Shown here: piece after piece, positions 40,861 through 54,814 of the stretch
Numbering within the stretch: the first letter of the stretch is position 1
Layout: the number at the start of each line of letters is the position of its first letter
Origin: Engraulis encrasicolus
Lineage: Eukaryota; Chordata; Actinopteri; Clupeiformes; Engraulidae
DNA length: 64,000 bases
Assembly (NCBI RefSeq): GCF_034702125.1
Contig: NC_085865.1
Span: forward strand, 23,411,567 to 23,475,566
Reading direction: 5' to 3'
Made by a program: the position numbers and the translations under genes
The notes under the pieces: model-generated
What the model was told of the DNA's origin: nothing
Seen by the model: the letters and a program-made list of their open reading frames with translations, nothing else
Databases searched by the model: none

Positions 40861-41914
40861 ACTTCCACTTCATAATACGAATGTTCTTCTCTCATTTAGG
40901 TGATTTGCTTACGAATGACTTTAATTAGTATCTTTTTGTGGAAACAGGATCAGAAAGTCTTGGTCTTGAGATAAAGTAATTGGATTTGGATATATAATTA
41001 GTGTGTGCCGGTTTTCACAGCATATTTTTTTTGAGTGACACTCTAAGTGTCTCCTGTCACCATAAGTACATAATGTTCATGGAAATGGATGGTCTGCTTT
41101 GGGTGTCGTCTTGACACTTTGCCTGAGGGAGACGTGATGAAAGACAAATTTGTCATAATGTGGTGATTCGTTTTAGCCATGACAGCTTTGAGATCTGTTG
41201 CAGGAAGAGGCTTACGTTTTTGAAGTTTTTGTGTGTTTCAATGAGGAGGAAGACTTATATTCATCAACATTTTTCTGACATGCCCACTGCTGCCCACTGT
41301 TATGTGTGTGTTCAGGAACAGATTATGACTCCATGGGCCCCTGGGCCAAGCAAAAAGAAGACCCCCCCTCCCCCCTTCAAGGAATTTTGAGGTTCCGGGG
41401 TTTAGTGAAGATGCTAATGAGCCTTTGTTGTTTTGGGTTCAAGGATTTGTCCATGAAAATATGGTTGTTAAACGGGCCATTTTAGTACAACATGAGATCA
41501 TACTGTAAATATAGACCAATAATGAAGTGGGTTTTTTTTATAGTGCAGAGGCTTGGGCTTCAGGGCCCCCTTGGCTCTTGGGGCCCTGTGCCTGGGCCTT
41601 GGCCTGGTAGGTCATGCAGAAATCTGTCATTGTGTGTGTTATGACTTCCCCTTTGTTCATTGATTGGCCAGCACACTTCACAATTTTGAGATGGGCAGAA
41701 CAGAGGCAATTGTGTAAAAGAAATTAAGCGGACACTAGGTTGGTGACGCTAGCCTGACTAACAACCTGCTACCACATCATTCAAAATCACCTGCCACACT
41801 TGTTCATGTTCAGTCAAGATCGGTGATTCCTTCATGTCCATTAGTAAATGGATGGAACAACTAATGTGTTATTGGTTGCGGTGGCTGTGGTTTCAAAAGG
41901 GGAGTTGCCCATCA

Positions 41915-42061
41915 TTGGAAATTACATTACATTACTTACATTTATCAGACACTTTTATCCAAAGGACGAGGACATCAATCATACAATCATAGCATACAGT
42001 ACTTGCAGATGCAAAGTGCACAGGAAATGTACAGAACAATACGTGCAAATGCCAAGTAGGC

Positions 42062-42065
<4 letters not shown>
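41915..42065 (-). repeat. SINE tail fragment
   Basis: TTACATTACTTACATTTATC and ACACTTTTATCCAAAGGACG match the inverted tail of common teleost SINEs. The fragment is cut off by the following (TG)n. Confidence 0.55.
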
Positions 42066-42145
<80 letters not shown>

Positions 42146-42148
42146 TGC

Positions 42149-42194
<46 letters not shown>

Positions 42195-42222
42195 GTGCGT
42201 GTGTGCGTGCGTGCGTGTGTGC

Positions 42223-42286
<64 letters not shown>
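42066..42286 (+). repeat. (TG)n/(TGCG)n microsatellite
   Basis: About 220 bp of TG with TGCG blocks near 42126-42155 and 42190-42230. Confidence 0.97.
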
Positions 42287-42288
<2 letters not shown>

Positions 42289-42371
42289 CATTTCAAGTAC
42301 ATAATGACCAGAGGAAGGTGCACTGCCAGACAGGACAACATCAGATGCTGAGATCATTGCAGATATCATAT

Positions 42372-42532
42372 CCAGGGCAGCCGCAGCCAAAGGGGGACAA
42401 AGGGGTATGTTGTCCCGGGCCCAGGGAGAGAGGGGGCCCAGAATTAGGTCCTCATTACTTTTTGTGTATTGCATGGGGGGCCCTTTCAGATGACTTTGTC
42501 CTGGGCCAGGGCAATGCTGCCAGCGGCCCTGA
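42372..42532. repeat. Dispersed GGGCCC-type repeat, copy 2
   Basis: Contains CAGGGCAGCCGCAGCCAAAG, TGTCCCGGGCCCAGGGAGAG and GCTGCCAGCGGCCCTGAT, matching the copy at 33916. Confidence 0.7.
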
Positions 42533-42696
42533 TCATATCCACACATATCAAGATGAATCTAGTTGATGTGTGTCCCACAGCTGTGGCAATGCAAATGTAT
42601 TCACCACTGCTTGTTCTGCTAATCATATTCATCTTTTTTGGTGCAGTGTTTCCTACCTGTTGTTTTGCCCTTGCGTGTTATTGTGGCTTTCACCTG

Positions 42697-42699
<3 letters not shown>

Positions 42700-42772
<73 letters not shown>

Positions 42773-42789
42773 CAGAGAGAGAGAGAGAA
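42700..42789 (+). repeat. (GA)n microsatellite
   Basis: About 88 bp of GA repeats with two ACAGAGA interruptions. Confidence 0.96.
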
Positions 42790-43439
42790 CGTTGAAATAA
42801 GAGATTGAAATATGCTTTGCTACTAAATGAGGCACCAAGCATTTCCCTTTCCTGTGTGAAGAAGGTGCTTTGCACGCGGCCCCCTGATAAAAAGGGGAAG
42901 AGTACAAACACTGAATGAAATAATCATCGCTAAATAAACTCTCTAACTGAACTAAAGCAATGTGAAGCATTGTGATGCACCCTGCCAGTAAATTCTTCTC
43001 TTCTATCTTTGGAGGACGACTATTGTTTAGTCGATGATTAAAATCACTTGCTGAGCTGTCGTCTGCGAGTGTGACTGTGCCGCTGATGACACTGATTGGA
43101 ATGATGGGAGAGCGTGAGAGGAAGATGAGTGGCTGATGACTTTTCATCTGAGCTCACGCTGAAATATAGTCGACAAAGAGAAACCTGGTGTCGTTTTCAC
43201 AGCTGTTGCGTTGCGAGAGGTGTTTTTCTCATGGGTACGCACCATCTCACCTCACCTCACCTGTCAAAGGCAGCTCAAGCATATCAAGGGGTGCAGTGAA
43301 CCCAGAAAAAGAACACAATGAAATGAAATTTGAATTCAAAAGCATACTCTGTACTTTGGTTTCATTGTCTTTCTGTCTCTATCCTACTCTTTTTTTTCAT
43401 TCAGACTCTCATTCTCACTCTCTCATTCTTTTCCCTCTT

Positions 43440-43536
43440 TCTGTCTGTCTGCCTCTGTCTTTGCCTACCTTGCATGTCTACCTGCATGTCTGTCTGTCTG
43501 TTTGCCTGTCTGCCTGTCTGTCTGTCTGTATGTCTG

Positions 43537-43620
<84 letters not shown>
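43440..43620 (+). repeat. (CTGT)n(CT)n microsatellite
   Basis: CTGT/CTGC units (43440-43540) are followed by about 78 bp of CT. Confidence 0.95.
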
Positions 43621-43623
<3 letters not shown>

Positions 43624-44037
43624 GACTCTCACTCCCTTACTCTTTGCATTACACCTTAATCACAGTGTCAGTGCATAAGCCATTACTGTCAGTTTGTACG
43701 GTGGTGCATGAAGGCAGTAGAGCACATCTGACGGTTGAGCAAGGGTATTTGAGTCTGCTTTTCGACACCACCTGGGGGGTTGATAGCTACAGTACGCCAT
43801 TGCCTGCCCATTGATTGTCCATGCCCACACAGCAAGAGATGTCTGCAAGGGAGCGATGGAGGAACCCTGCTGGCTGGCTGCTGCTGCTCCATCAGCTGCA
43901 CTGGGCCTCTGCTGACCTCTGCAGGAGAGGGAGATAATTGCATCTCATGGGGGCATGCTGGTGGTAAGAGGCTGGCGCTGACCGAGTCAACACGGGAGCA
44001 AGGGGAGCAAAACCTTTTGGAACGTGCAGGCATGCAC

Positions 44038-44294
<257 letters not shown>

Positions 44295-44734
44295 GCATGC
44301 ACGCAGGCAGACAGAGAGAGAGAGAGAAAGAGAGAGAGAAACAAACTACTATTAACTGAATATATCTGTTTAAATTGTATACCTGGCAGGTGTAAACCCT
44401 CTTACACGTGCAGAGTCTATTCATCTATTCAACTAAGCAATGCACTACATTATTATTTCTTTTCATTGAACAAAAGATACAAGAGCCTGATCTACTGTAT
44501 GACTCAGGCTGATTGGACGAGAGGGATGAGATATACAATGCATTTATGTAGACTACTCACCTGTCACTTTTTCCAGACTGAAGAGTAAAAGAGTTCCTGC
44601 ACGAATTACTAAACATAATCATTAACACTTCACTTCCACACCAGCCTCATTAGGGATCAGGGTGGTAATAATAGTCAGTCTCTCAAAGTACCTGAGAGAA
44701 GAGAGGGAAGGTCAGGTGTGCATGCAGGGAAGCT

Positions 44735-44880
44735 GACGAGGGGGACAAAGGGGTCATTTGCCCCCGGCTCAGCTTGGGGCCAGATTTGGATCCCTATTAC
44801 GTTGTATGCATAGGGTGTGGGGCTTTTCAGATGACTTTGTCCTGGGCCTGGCCAAAGCTGTCAGAGGCCCTGCATGTATG
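44735..44880. repeat. Dispersed GGGCCC-type repeat, copy 3
   Basis: Contains GACGAGGGGGACAAAGGGGT, TCAGATGACTTTGTCCTGGG and CTGTCAGAGGCCCTG. A CATGTATG run (44875-44891) follows. Confidence 0.65.
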
Positions 44881-44939
44881 CATGTATGCATGTGCTCTCT
44901 TCATCAAGGAGGAAAAGCTGCGCCAGCAGTAACTGAACC

Positions 44940-45243
44940 CCAGTGGTTCCCAAACTTTTCTTCTGCCAGGTCCCCCTTTTAGCCCTAAGTATATTTTCAT
45001 ATAGGCCTATCCTATATGAAAATACCTCATATTACAACAAACGGCAAACACTATTTGCTAATATTGCTCAATTCTCCTTTCAGATTCATAAGAAGAGTAA
45101 ATACATTATTTTATTAGCCATACGTATGAGTGAGCATTGTGACTTACCAATTTATGGAATTATGGAAACTTAACTTGTGTCTTTTTTATGATAATTCTCT
45201 TCTTTCCGTGAGCCCTCTGCCACCCCCAGTTTTGGAACTACTG
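44940..45243. mobile_element. Probable hAT-like relic
   Basis: The left end CAGTGGTTCCCAAACTTTT and right end AGTTTTGGAACTACTG form imperfect inverted repeats of the type seen in hAT/Charlie-like elements. No clear target duplication is seen. Confidence 0.5.
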
Positions 45244-48200
45244 ATGTACACTACCGCCCTGGAGCAAAGAAAATGTTTCTCCACCATCCTGAACAGTCCA
45301 GGAGGGCACCGAGTCCCCCACCTATATATACAAGGTCACCGGATCCGCTATCGGCTTTTCAGTCAGATTGAATGAACTCCCTTTCCAATAGTCTCCACGA
45401 GTTTGCCGCTTTCAAGAGTGGCACACAAAAACTGAATGAGCCACTTCAGCCTGCCCTGCACTAAAGCCTGCCAATGCCCATACCCTGTCAAAAAGCAGTG
45501 CTGCGAATATCCACTATAGACAGACACTGCTCAGACGGATTTGTGGAAGAAAAAAACATTTTCTATGGGAGACAGGGCTGGACTGGCCATCTGGCATACC
45601 AGGCATTTCCCGGTGGGCCCCACACCCTCATGGACCTCTATTTTCAGAAATGTAAAAAAGAATTATTATTATTATTATTACTACTATTATTTTTTAACAT
45701 TTAGGGGCCCAAGAAAGAGCAGGTCCACCGGTGAGTCAGTTCTGTGCTGCTAATTATGAGGGGCCCCTTTAAGCCAAAAGTGCCCATGCGCTATTTATCC
45801 CCCAGTCCAGCCCCGATGGGAGTTGTCTGCAGCGACTGCTGTATCTCCTCTGGTGATCTGGCCAGGCCACTGCTCTGCAGATGGGAGGGAAGATGTCAAT
45901 TTGTCAGGGGGGGAATCATTCAGTCTCCTCTTCCCTGGAGCTGCCTTCAGCATGTGGTCACATTTGTCCGAGTCACAGACACAGATTTGTAACGAAAAAA
46001 AAAAGTTTTTTGGTTGGAAATTACTTTAAATTGAATGATAGTCACACATCCACTGAGAGAGAGGGGGTGAGAGTGTCTTTGCATATCCCCAGGCCAAACA
46101 AGGGATCCACTCAAACTCTCAAAACAGTGTTCCAGAAGTTTTCTGTAGACAGCCATATTGAATTTCAACTCAAGCTACAAAGGGGTAGTTCCATGCGCTT
46201 CTGTTTTGTCATCTGGTGCATCAAGGGGAGACAGACAGATAATATAGAGAGAAGACACTGGAGCAGTACAGATGTGATTCTTTTCTTCTTTTAATTAACG
46301 GCATAAGTGCAGATAACTAGGCTCTTCTCTCCACACATGGACTCTGATGAAGATGGTACATCCATCAAAATGTTAGTCCCTATGTTGTGCACTTAATTGA
46401 AAGAATAAAAGAATCCCATCTGTGCTGCTCCGGTGTCTTCTCCCCAGTTTAGTACCTCCTATCCTTTTTTTTGCTTCTTACCTATTGCTTCATTGTTGCC
46501 CTATCCTGGCAATGCCATCCTATGTACTCCACCCAAAGATTTTGGTCAACAGTCGCTTTCGCCCAGGCTGTTGTTGCCCTGTCTCCATGGAGAAAAAAAA
46601 GTCCTGGCAGAGCAACTTTTTGAGGGCTGTTCCCCATTCAACAGCCCGATTGGAAATGAGAGAATGACCCTTGAGTTGTCGGGTACTAGTTTGAAATGGA
46701 CCTCCAGACTGTAGCCTCTGTGCAGATGGACCCACAGACGGGTCTGTTCACTTTTTGCTGAAAAGACTCAACTACATCATAACAATACTTCTATGGCATT
46801 TCTGAGAGACCAATTAAGACTTGGTCATTACCGTTTCGGTGACAACGAAGTTATAACAGGGGCTTTGTGCAAAGGGGTTAAATCCAGTTGCCCCAGACCT
46901 TTCGTAGGGCAACTAGTTCCCATTTCAGGGTCCTCTTGCCACTAGAGGGCAGTGTGACCACAAGGCTTTGATTCCCTCAATACCCATTAAATGCATCGAC
47001 TTACAAACGATATCCTAAAAAAAAATAAAGGGGAAAAAACTGTCAGGATGAATTTAGAGACGCAGCAACTGAGTGCTACTTTTGATGTGATGAATTCAGA
47101 ACATCCATACTGACACTGGCCAGCTATTCTGCCATGGCGCTGAGTGATTCATCCTAGGCCAGGGAAATTTCACTTGCGAAGCGATAGCAGCATGCAATAG
47201 GTTTTGATCTTCTAAACATCACAGAGTGCAATATGCCATGAGGAAAAGACATAAAATGTGTCATCTGCTGGAATGGGACCTATTGCGGTACCTCACAATT
47301 TCTTCCTTTCGACTCCCAAGGAACATCATCTCAATTCAGCTTTTTATGCATCCCCACTTATGGCGTAGGGTAAGGGAGGGGTGGATAGAAACTAAGCAAT
47401 CTAGGTCATTTTCCTTTTCCTTTTTATATGTATATCAGTAGCAGCGGCTACACTTTTCATACCCTTTCTTGGTGTGTAAGTGTACTATACATCTTCAATC
47501 CATTGCCTCTGGCACAGTATGGCATTGTGACTCTACCACCATTTTCCCTGGCATCTGCCTGGCTGACTACGGCATTGCATCTTGTGTCTGTAAAAGCCAG
47601 AGGTATCGCTATTCCTCCTCTATTCAGACGGTTACATCATTCCCAGGCAGCCCTCCTGAGCAAGCCATTGAAACGCCCCAAGCAGGTTGGTGGCAAAAAG
47701 CTCCCATGACCCGTGTGTATATGCAGTGGAAGTGAGCTTTTGTGCGTCCCCAACATGCTCTGGGGGCTATCAACTGTTTTTCTGCTCTAGTTCCGCATCA
47801 AAACACCACCCGTCGTCATTAAGTTGGTAACTGTTTAGCAGTCAAATATGTATGTGGTGTCGGTGAGCAGCATTCATCGTTTTGTTTTGTTGATCTCAAA
47901 TGCCATGTCATTAATCAAGAGAAAGGGCATATGGATACGGTGGTATGTCTATGATGTGTTTTGGATACAAACTACAGATCGAAAGCTATTCCTATTTTCC
48001 TGTCAAGTTGTCTGTTATTCAGTTGACATGCCATGCCTGCCACTGCTGGAACACTTTACTGTAAGTGTTCTGAATCTGTGACAACAAAAGACAAAAGAAA
48101 AGAGAGTCCCTATAACATAACACTATAACATAATAAAACATATTTGCAACCAACACACAGAATTTCTACCAAGACCACAATTCCACCGTCATGAGGGGAA

Positions 48201-48480
48201 ATCGCACCATGACATCCAATGCAAGCGTTTGTCCTACAAGATTCAAAATGACAGTAGGCCTACCCTAGTACTGCAAAGTCCACGAATTTAATCGTATGTA
48301 TACACTAAGTTGCAGCAGCCTTTTGACTCAGATTTCCAAAGTGTAGGCCTATAGCCTATGGAGGATCATTTTTTTGGGTCCTATAGCGATGATCTTTTTC
48401 ACAGGTCACTTGTTCCATATCAAGCAGAGGGTGAAAAGACGACAATAGGGCAAAAGTTACACCACTATCCTGACCTCACA
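45244..48480. other. Non-coding interval
   Basis: No exon recognised. It contains an ATT run (45662-45690) and short open frames without family resemblance. Confidence 0.5.
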
Positions 48481-48483
48481 CTG

Positions 48484-48648
<165 letters not shown>

Positions 48649-49409
48649 ATATGTCAAATACAGTACTGTAGAACATGCAACCTTCAGTTAAGTCAAGTCC
48701 CAGCCCCTGGCAAAACATACAGTATAATGCACAACACAAAAATAATAGCTATGCCTCATTTTAAAAGACTTTATCACTATCCTTCTGTAACTCTTTAGCT
48801 ACTGTACATGTGATAACAACAAAGCTATGTAATATAATGTAGGGTTACAATAAATCAAACATAACACATCTCACAGCTGACAGTCATTGTGGAAAGTAGA
48901 GGGATAGGAGCCGACAGCAAGTTTGTTTCATGCAAAAACTGACTCTTGTTCACACAGCATCCTGACACTGTGAGATACACCATGGCATAAGGACAAACAT
49001 ACACAACCCTAGCCAATTTATGTCTGCATACATAACTGGGTGGATCTGAATTTGGTGGATCAAGTCCAAATACTGTATTCCAGCTCTCGACCCCTTATTT
49101 CATGCATAATGTATCTGGACTCCTTAATGCTGCTTAATGCCTTACCATTCCCTCACTACATATAGTATTTAGTCTTCTGGCCCTGCACATTCTTATACAT
49201 ATTAGTTCTCGTATAAGTTCAAGTTCAAGCTCAAGTTCAAGTTCTTTTATTTGTCACATACACATTGTTTGTAGTGAAATGCTGGTGGGGTCATCAACTC
49301 TGCATCCAAAGAAGTCAAGTAAAAAGAAATAAGAAAAAAAGTAATAAATCAAAAAAGGATTAATTGAAAAAGATCAGTGTTCAGTCTCACTGCCTGGGGG
49401 TAAAAACTC

Positions 49410-49780
49410 TGGTAACACTTTATAATAATGGATGCAAAAAAAGCATTATAAAGACTTAATAAATGATTAACTATTGATTAACAAAACATTAACAAATGTT
49501 TGTAAAGGACTAGGAAATGTTAACAAATGTTTGTTAATGACTAGGAAATGTTATGTTAATATCTTATATTTATCAAACATTTACAAATAGATTGTAAATG
49601 AATAAAATACTCTGTTATAAGGTATGTAAAATCTTGTGTATATTATTTGTAAATATTTTATAAAGCATTAATAGAACTTAGTTAATGATAAAAACATTTG
49701 TTAATGTTTTGTTCATCATTAGTTAATTATTTACTAAGTCTTTACTATGCAGACATTATTATACACGTAAAGTGTTACCA
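49410..49780. mobile_element. Palindromic MITE with GGTAACACTTTA ends, second subfamily
   Basis: Left GGTAACACTTTATAATAATG and right CATTATTATACACGTAAAGTGTTACC ends are imperfect inverted repeats. The inside has paired TAATAAATGATTAACTATTG and its near complement. It shares the outermost 12 bp with the MITE at 20504 but not the body. Confidence 0.82.
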
Positions 49781-49917
49781 AAACTCTTCCTCAGTCTTTC
49801 TGCACGTGCATGGATGGTACGCATCTACAGGACTTTAGCAAGGTGAAGATGTTTGAGTCAGGGTGTGAGGCATCCTTCATTATTTTCTTGGCCCTGGCTC
49901 CCATCCTCTTAGTATAT

Positions 49918-51548
49918 ACAGTCCCAGGAAAAAGTTTGTACACCCTTTAAGATTTCTTACATTTTTGTCAAAATTGATCATAAAACATGGTCGGATCTTC
50001 CCGGAAATCTTAAGAAGGAACAATCAGAGTCTGCTTTAATTAATTCCACCCAAACATTTACATGTTATCATATTTGTATTGGTCATAAGGCCATAATATT
50101 CACAGGAGAGCAGGGCATAAGTAAGTACACCCTTGCATTAAGTAGGTTTTAACCCTCAGTTAGTTGCAATATCATCAACCAGACTTGGCCTGTAGTTGCA
50201 GATCAGATTAACAAAACAATCTGTTGTATCTTGTCTCCCTCTTCTTTAGAGAACTGCCTCTCGTCAGCAAGGTTTGTGGGATGTCTGGAGTGCATAGCTT
50301 TCTTAACTTCATGCCATTTAATCTCAATTGTTTTTTGTCAGGGCTTTGACTGGGCTATTTCAGAATGTGTATTTCATTATTATGAAGCCATTCTAAAGTC
50401 GATTTGCTTCTAAAGTATGGGTTGTTGTCACATTTCAGGACCCATACTCTTGTGTGCTTCAACTGTGTGACAGATTTCCTCACGTTTTTTCTGTAAAATA
50501 TCACAATAAACTTGAGCTAATTGTTCCACTGATAATAGCAAACTGTCAAGGGCCTGAGGCAGCAAGGTAGCCGCATATAATGATGCTCCCGCCACCATAC
50601 TCAGAAGAGGAGATGTAATCAAGAATAGCTAAAAATGGGATTCATTCTGCCAATCTAAAATGAATGGGGTTTCTGTCCAAAAAATATTGCTGCACCTTTG
50701 AGGTTTGCGAAAAAGCATTTATATGCTTCATAGAATTACTGCTAAATATTCTGTAGACCAACGTTGAAACCAAAGTTGAATTGTTCAGGGGAACACACAA
50801 TGTCATGTTTGGAGGAGAACTGGAGAACCACACCTTCACCAAAACATCATCTTCGCCTTTGAGTATGGTGGCGGGAGCATCATTATATGCGGCTACCTTG
50901 CTGCCTCAGGCCCTTTTGAGTTTGCTATCATCAGTGGAACAATGAACTCAGAAGTTTATCGAGATATTTTACAGAAAAAAAGGGAGGTAGTCTGTCACAC
51001 AGTTGAAGCACACAAGAGGATGGGTGCTGAAATGTGACAACAACCCATACTTTAGAAGCAAATCGACTTTAGAATGGCTTCATAATAATGAAATACACAT
51101 TCTGGAGTAGCCCAGTCAAAGCCCTGACAAAAAACAATTGAGATTATATGGCATGAAGTCAAGAAAGCTATGCACTCCAGACATCCCACAAACCTTGCTG
51201 ACGAGAGGCAGTTTTCTAAAGAAGAGGGAGACCAGATACATCCAGATTGTTTTGTTAATCTGATCTGCAACTACAGGAAACATCTGGTTGAGGTTATTGC
51301 GACTAAGTTCGGGTTAAAACCTATTGAATGCAAGGGTGTACTTACTTATGCCTTGCTGTCCTGTGAATGTTTACATCTTATGGCCAATGAAAATATGAAA
51401 ACTTGTAAATGTTTGGGTTGAATTAATTAAAGCAGACTCTGGTTGTTCCTTCTTGCGATTTCCGGGAAGATCAGACCATGTTTTATGACCAATTTTGACA
51501 GAAAGGTAAAAAATTTCAAAGGGTGTACAAACTTTTTCCTGGGACTGT
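49918..51548. mobile_element. Tc1/mariner-like foldback element with transposase debris
   Basis: Ends ACAGTCCCAGGAAAAAGTTT and AAACTTTTTCCTGGGACTGT are inverted repeats; the two arms (about 49918-50640 and 50840-51548) are near-complementary throughout. The same peptide, ENCLSSARFVGCLECIAFLT, is encoded in both arms on opposite strands. Minus-strand 50622-50428 and plus-strand 50860-51040 carry debris like the transposase part GGGSI...NSEVYRDILQKKRE, with stops. The single-copy centre is about 200 bp. It is a head-to-head fusion of two partial copies and is non-functional. Confidence 0.82.
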
Positions 51549-52144
51549 ATACCCGTGAGGCTTGGTAGGTCGGCTCTGATAGTGCACTCCGCAGAGTATA
51601 GTATGTCTTCTTGTATATCGTACACAGCTGTTGTACATGTGGTTGTAGTATATTGAACCATGGTAGCAACATCTTTGTGTGTGTACACAGTACAAGCAAT
51701 TAACATGTATATTCTTGTTCTTGTCAAAGCCATGCTTTTCCCCAACAATCATGAACAAAGTACAGTACAAAACAAAGCAGGTGTATTTATATAGTATATC
51801 TCATACACATGACGGCAACAATCTGTGAAATACAGAAAGATTACGAGATTAGCCTACATGTTTTCTCACCCTCCGCCCCCAGGACTTTGCAACAGTTTAC
51901 AGCCACATGTTACAATGTGTGTGTTATGGAAATTACTGTTTAGTAGTCATAGTTCGCGGGAGGATCAGACAGCAAACCCAGCCTTTGTCCACTAATCCTT
52001 TCATCATCTGGTTATATAGGCCTAACGTTAGCTCACAATTCGGGTTTCCTGTTTCTAACACCCCCTTAACTCGCTCAATTTTTCAGCTGGGTCTGAACTT
52101 GTCTCCTTTCCTTCTCCTGGATGGACACACTGTGAAACTCTCAG

Positions 52145-52430
52145 GGCAGGGCCGGCGCAATAGGCATAGGCAGACCATGTGGTCGCCTAGGGCGCTAAAT
52201 ACCTTGGGGGTGCCAAGTCCCACAGAATGAAAACATTAAGTGAAATAAAGCATTACGTTTTACATTGACAATTATTATTCATTATTAATGAATACATATA
52301 TATATGTAGGTAGTAGATCAACAGTGCTCAATCAGATGCATGACACTATGTTTACACATGCCAATTTCTAATTTCATCAAGAGCAAAGAGTGGTGCTCGC
52401 TTAGGGCACCAGATTGACTAGAACCGGTCA
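52145..52430. repeat. Dispersed repeat with GGGCCGGCGCAATAGGCATA
   Basis: GTGGTCGCCTAGGGCGCTAA and TTAGGGCACCAGATTGACTA at the two ends resemble the halves of a common fish repeat. The class is not assigned. Confidence 0.4.
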
Positions 52431-53221
52431 GGGACTAGGGCTTTTGGCAGGCCGACTGCTCGCCTCCCGCCGTAGCCCTCAGCTATTCTGCCTTAATTAA
52501 CGTCAGCAGTAGCCTACTGGACAGTAATGCTCTTGGCTCTCCTTTTTGATAGAGACTGCTGCATTCGTTGGAGTTGATTAATTGAGAGTATATCGTTATT
52601 TCCTAAATAGGGGAGTCTCTATTAAATGTCAGGAGATGTTATCAGTTAAGGCCGCGGAGAGATAGAGAGATAGAGAGATTGAGAGATGTGTTATTGTGAT
52701 AACCTCCTGCAGTCTTTTCTTTCATCCTACCCTTATATAGCACCATGGAGTGTTTTTTTCGAGATGAAAAATGCACTGTCAACTACACCACCCAGTTTGG
52801 GGGAGTGGACGCTTGGCTAGCCCTTGTTGAACACATTTAGTCACATAAATGTGTTATAAGATTGTTGTAACATCATCAATACAGGCAATTCAGACTTGAT
52901 ATTGACATGAATGCTAACAAATTGGATATGCACCATTTAAAGGACCACTTCAGTCAATTTCAATATGCTGTTGTATTGCTCACGCTACCCTTGACTTGTC
53001 AAAACCCGGGGATGGCACATTTTTCGGCTCAGCCCTTTCCGAGACATGAGCTATTCTAATGGGGGCAGCGTTAATTTACATTAAAAAAAATATAACATAG
53101 GCCTACTCCAAATATTTTCCCAAAAGGTACCGCTGCTTGCTAGTTGTCTGCTGATGTTGTATAACATTTTGGATGCTTTTGGGAATAAATAGAACTGTTT
53201 TTTTTCAAAGGGCTTTTGGGA

Positions 53222-53375
53222 CTTTTATTTGTTAGGATAGTGTGGGAGGAGACAGGAAGTGAGTGGCAGAAAGCGAGATTGGGGTGGGAGAGGGGAGATC
53301 AGGAAATTACCTTGTTCCAAAATCGAACCTGTAACCTTGGCGTCACAGTATGGTGCCTTAGCCATTTGAGGTATG
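53222..53375 (-). repeat. tRNA-derived SINE, family 3 (minus strand)
   Basis: On the minus strand a head with AATGGCTAAGGCACCATACT and B box GGTTCGATTTTGG precedes CTTCCTGTCTCCTCCCACAC and AACAAATAAAAG. The same family is at 56612 (+). The copy at 54983-55146 is its duplicate. Confidence 0.65.
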
Positions 53376-53941
53376 GCCAATGCCGTTGAATATTTTTTTA
53401 TCAACATTTTTTGAAGGGGCAGACTGTGCGTGATAATTATATGTATGAGAGGACGCATCAAATATGTCACTAATTTCATGATGATGTCGACTGATGTCTG
53501 TTTGGATGCTTTTTGAATGCGCGACTTTAAGCACTCAAGTGTGTTATCCAGCCATTGCCTTAAGTCATACGTAGTTAACAAGTTTCATTATGTTGCAGTT
53601 TCTACTCCGCGTCTGGCTAATGACTTTCCTGTTGTGTTGCTGGCTGCTGGTCCTGGGGCTGAGGTTGGAGGCATTGCACTAAAGGAAAGAAAGACAGAAA
53701 AAAACAATAACTAACAAAAAAAGAAAAAATAATACAAAATCTCATTTGACTCACAATTTACTGAGCATCCCGATACTGCTGCAGGAAGCAGCAGCAGTTC
53801 CCTCTAGAAAGCACAAGTTATGCATTAGCTCCTCCGCGGCTTACCTATCCCACCGCATCTCCAAGTTATTGCTGTACACAGCACACAGTATATTTCTGCC
53901 AAGCCGACACAGAGTGGGATTTTGAGACAGCAAGATAGGGA

Positions 53942-54050
<109 letters not shown>

Positions 54051-54371
54051 CACCCAGACGAAGACAAAGGTCCAGAGACATAAAAAAGCAAGCGGAAAAA
54101 GCAAAAGAAAACACAGAGGGCATTGGACAGGTATATAAGTCAGATGTTTGGGTGAAGCAGACTGTTTGTTCACTTGGTTAGACTTGGCAAGGATCAAACC
54201 ATACACCATGGACTCCAGCTGGACACAAAATATATCAGTTTGTATATCTGACCAGAAACTGTGATGCTAACATTCATCATTCTCTGTGCTCTTTCCAGCA
54301 AACTCCAATATCAATGTACCGAGACAAACAGTTTTTTTGGTGTCTTGGTGGTTGCCTGCTAAGCTTGATAG

Positions 54372-54799
54372 TAGAGATGCACCGGATCCTGATTTTTAGG
54401 ATCCTGCCAGAAACCGGATCCAATGCTTAAGATCCTGCCGGATCCGGAACCGGATAGGCCTACCGGATCCTACGAAATAGTTGAAACACATAGTCTACTC
54501 GCACACGTGGGCCCTTTTTATTACGTTGGCTCAAACTATTTTTTAGACTCATTGGCTTACTGACAAACTGCCTGCAATGGCCGCTTCCAAAGGGCTCTCA
54601 CTCCATGCAGTGATTGGGGTTGTGAAAGACTGACTGAAAAGCCTAGGCTACGTAAAAACTAGAGATGCACCAGATCCTGATTTTTAGGTAACTGCCGGAT
54701 ACCGGATCCACTGCTTAAGATCCTGCCGGATCCGGATCCTGTGAAAAACCCTATTATCCTGCCTTTTCCGGATCCGGAACCGGATCCGGTGCATCTCTA
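54372..54799. mobile_element. GGATCC-rich hAT element in copy A
   Basis: Ends TAGAGATGCACCGGATCC and GGATCCGGTGCATCTCTA are perfect inverted repeats, flanked by CTTGATAG (54364-54371 and 54800-54807). A second internal end-like TAGAGATGCACCAGATCC occurs at about 54660. Confidence 0.92.
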
Positions 54800-54814
54800 C
54801 TTGATAGTACAACT

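Noticed and set aside
53225..53581. A 118-residue minus-strand ORF duplicated at 54986-55342
   Set aside because: Its C-terminal part is the tRNA-derived SINE and the second copy exists only because of the tandem duplication. No conserved protein is recognised.
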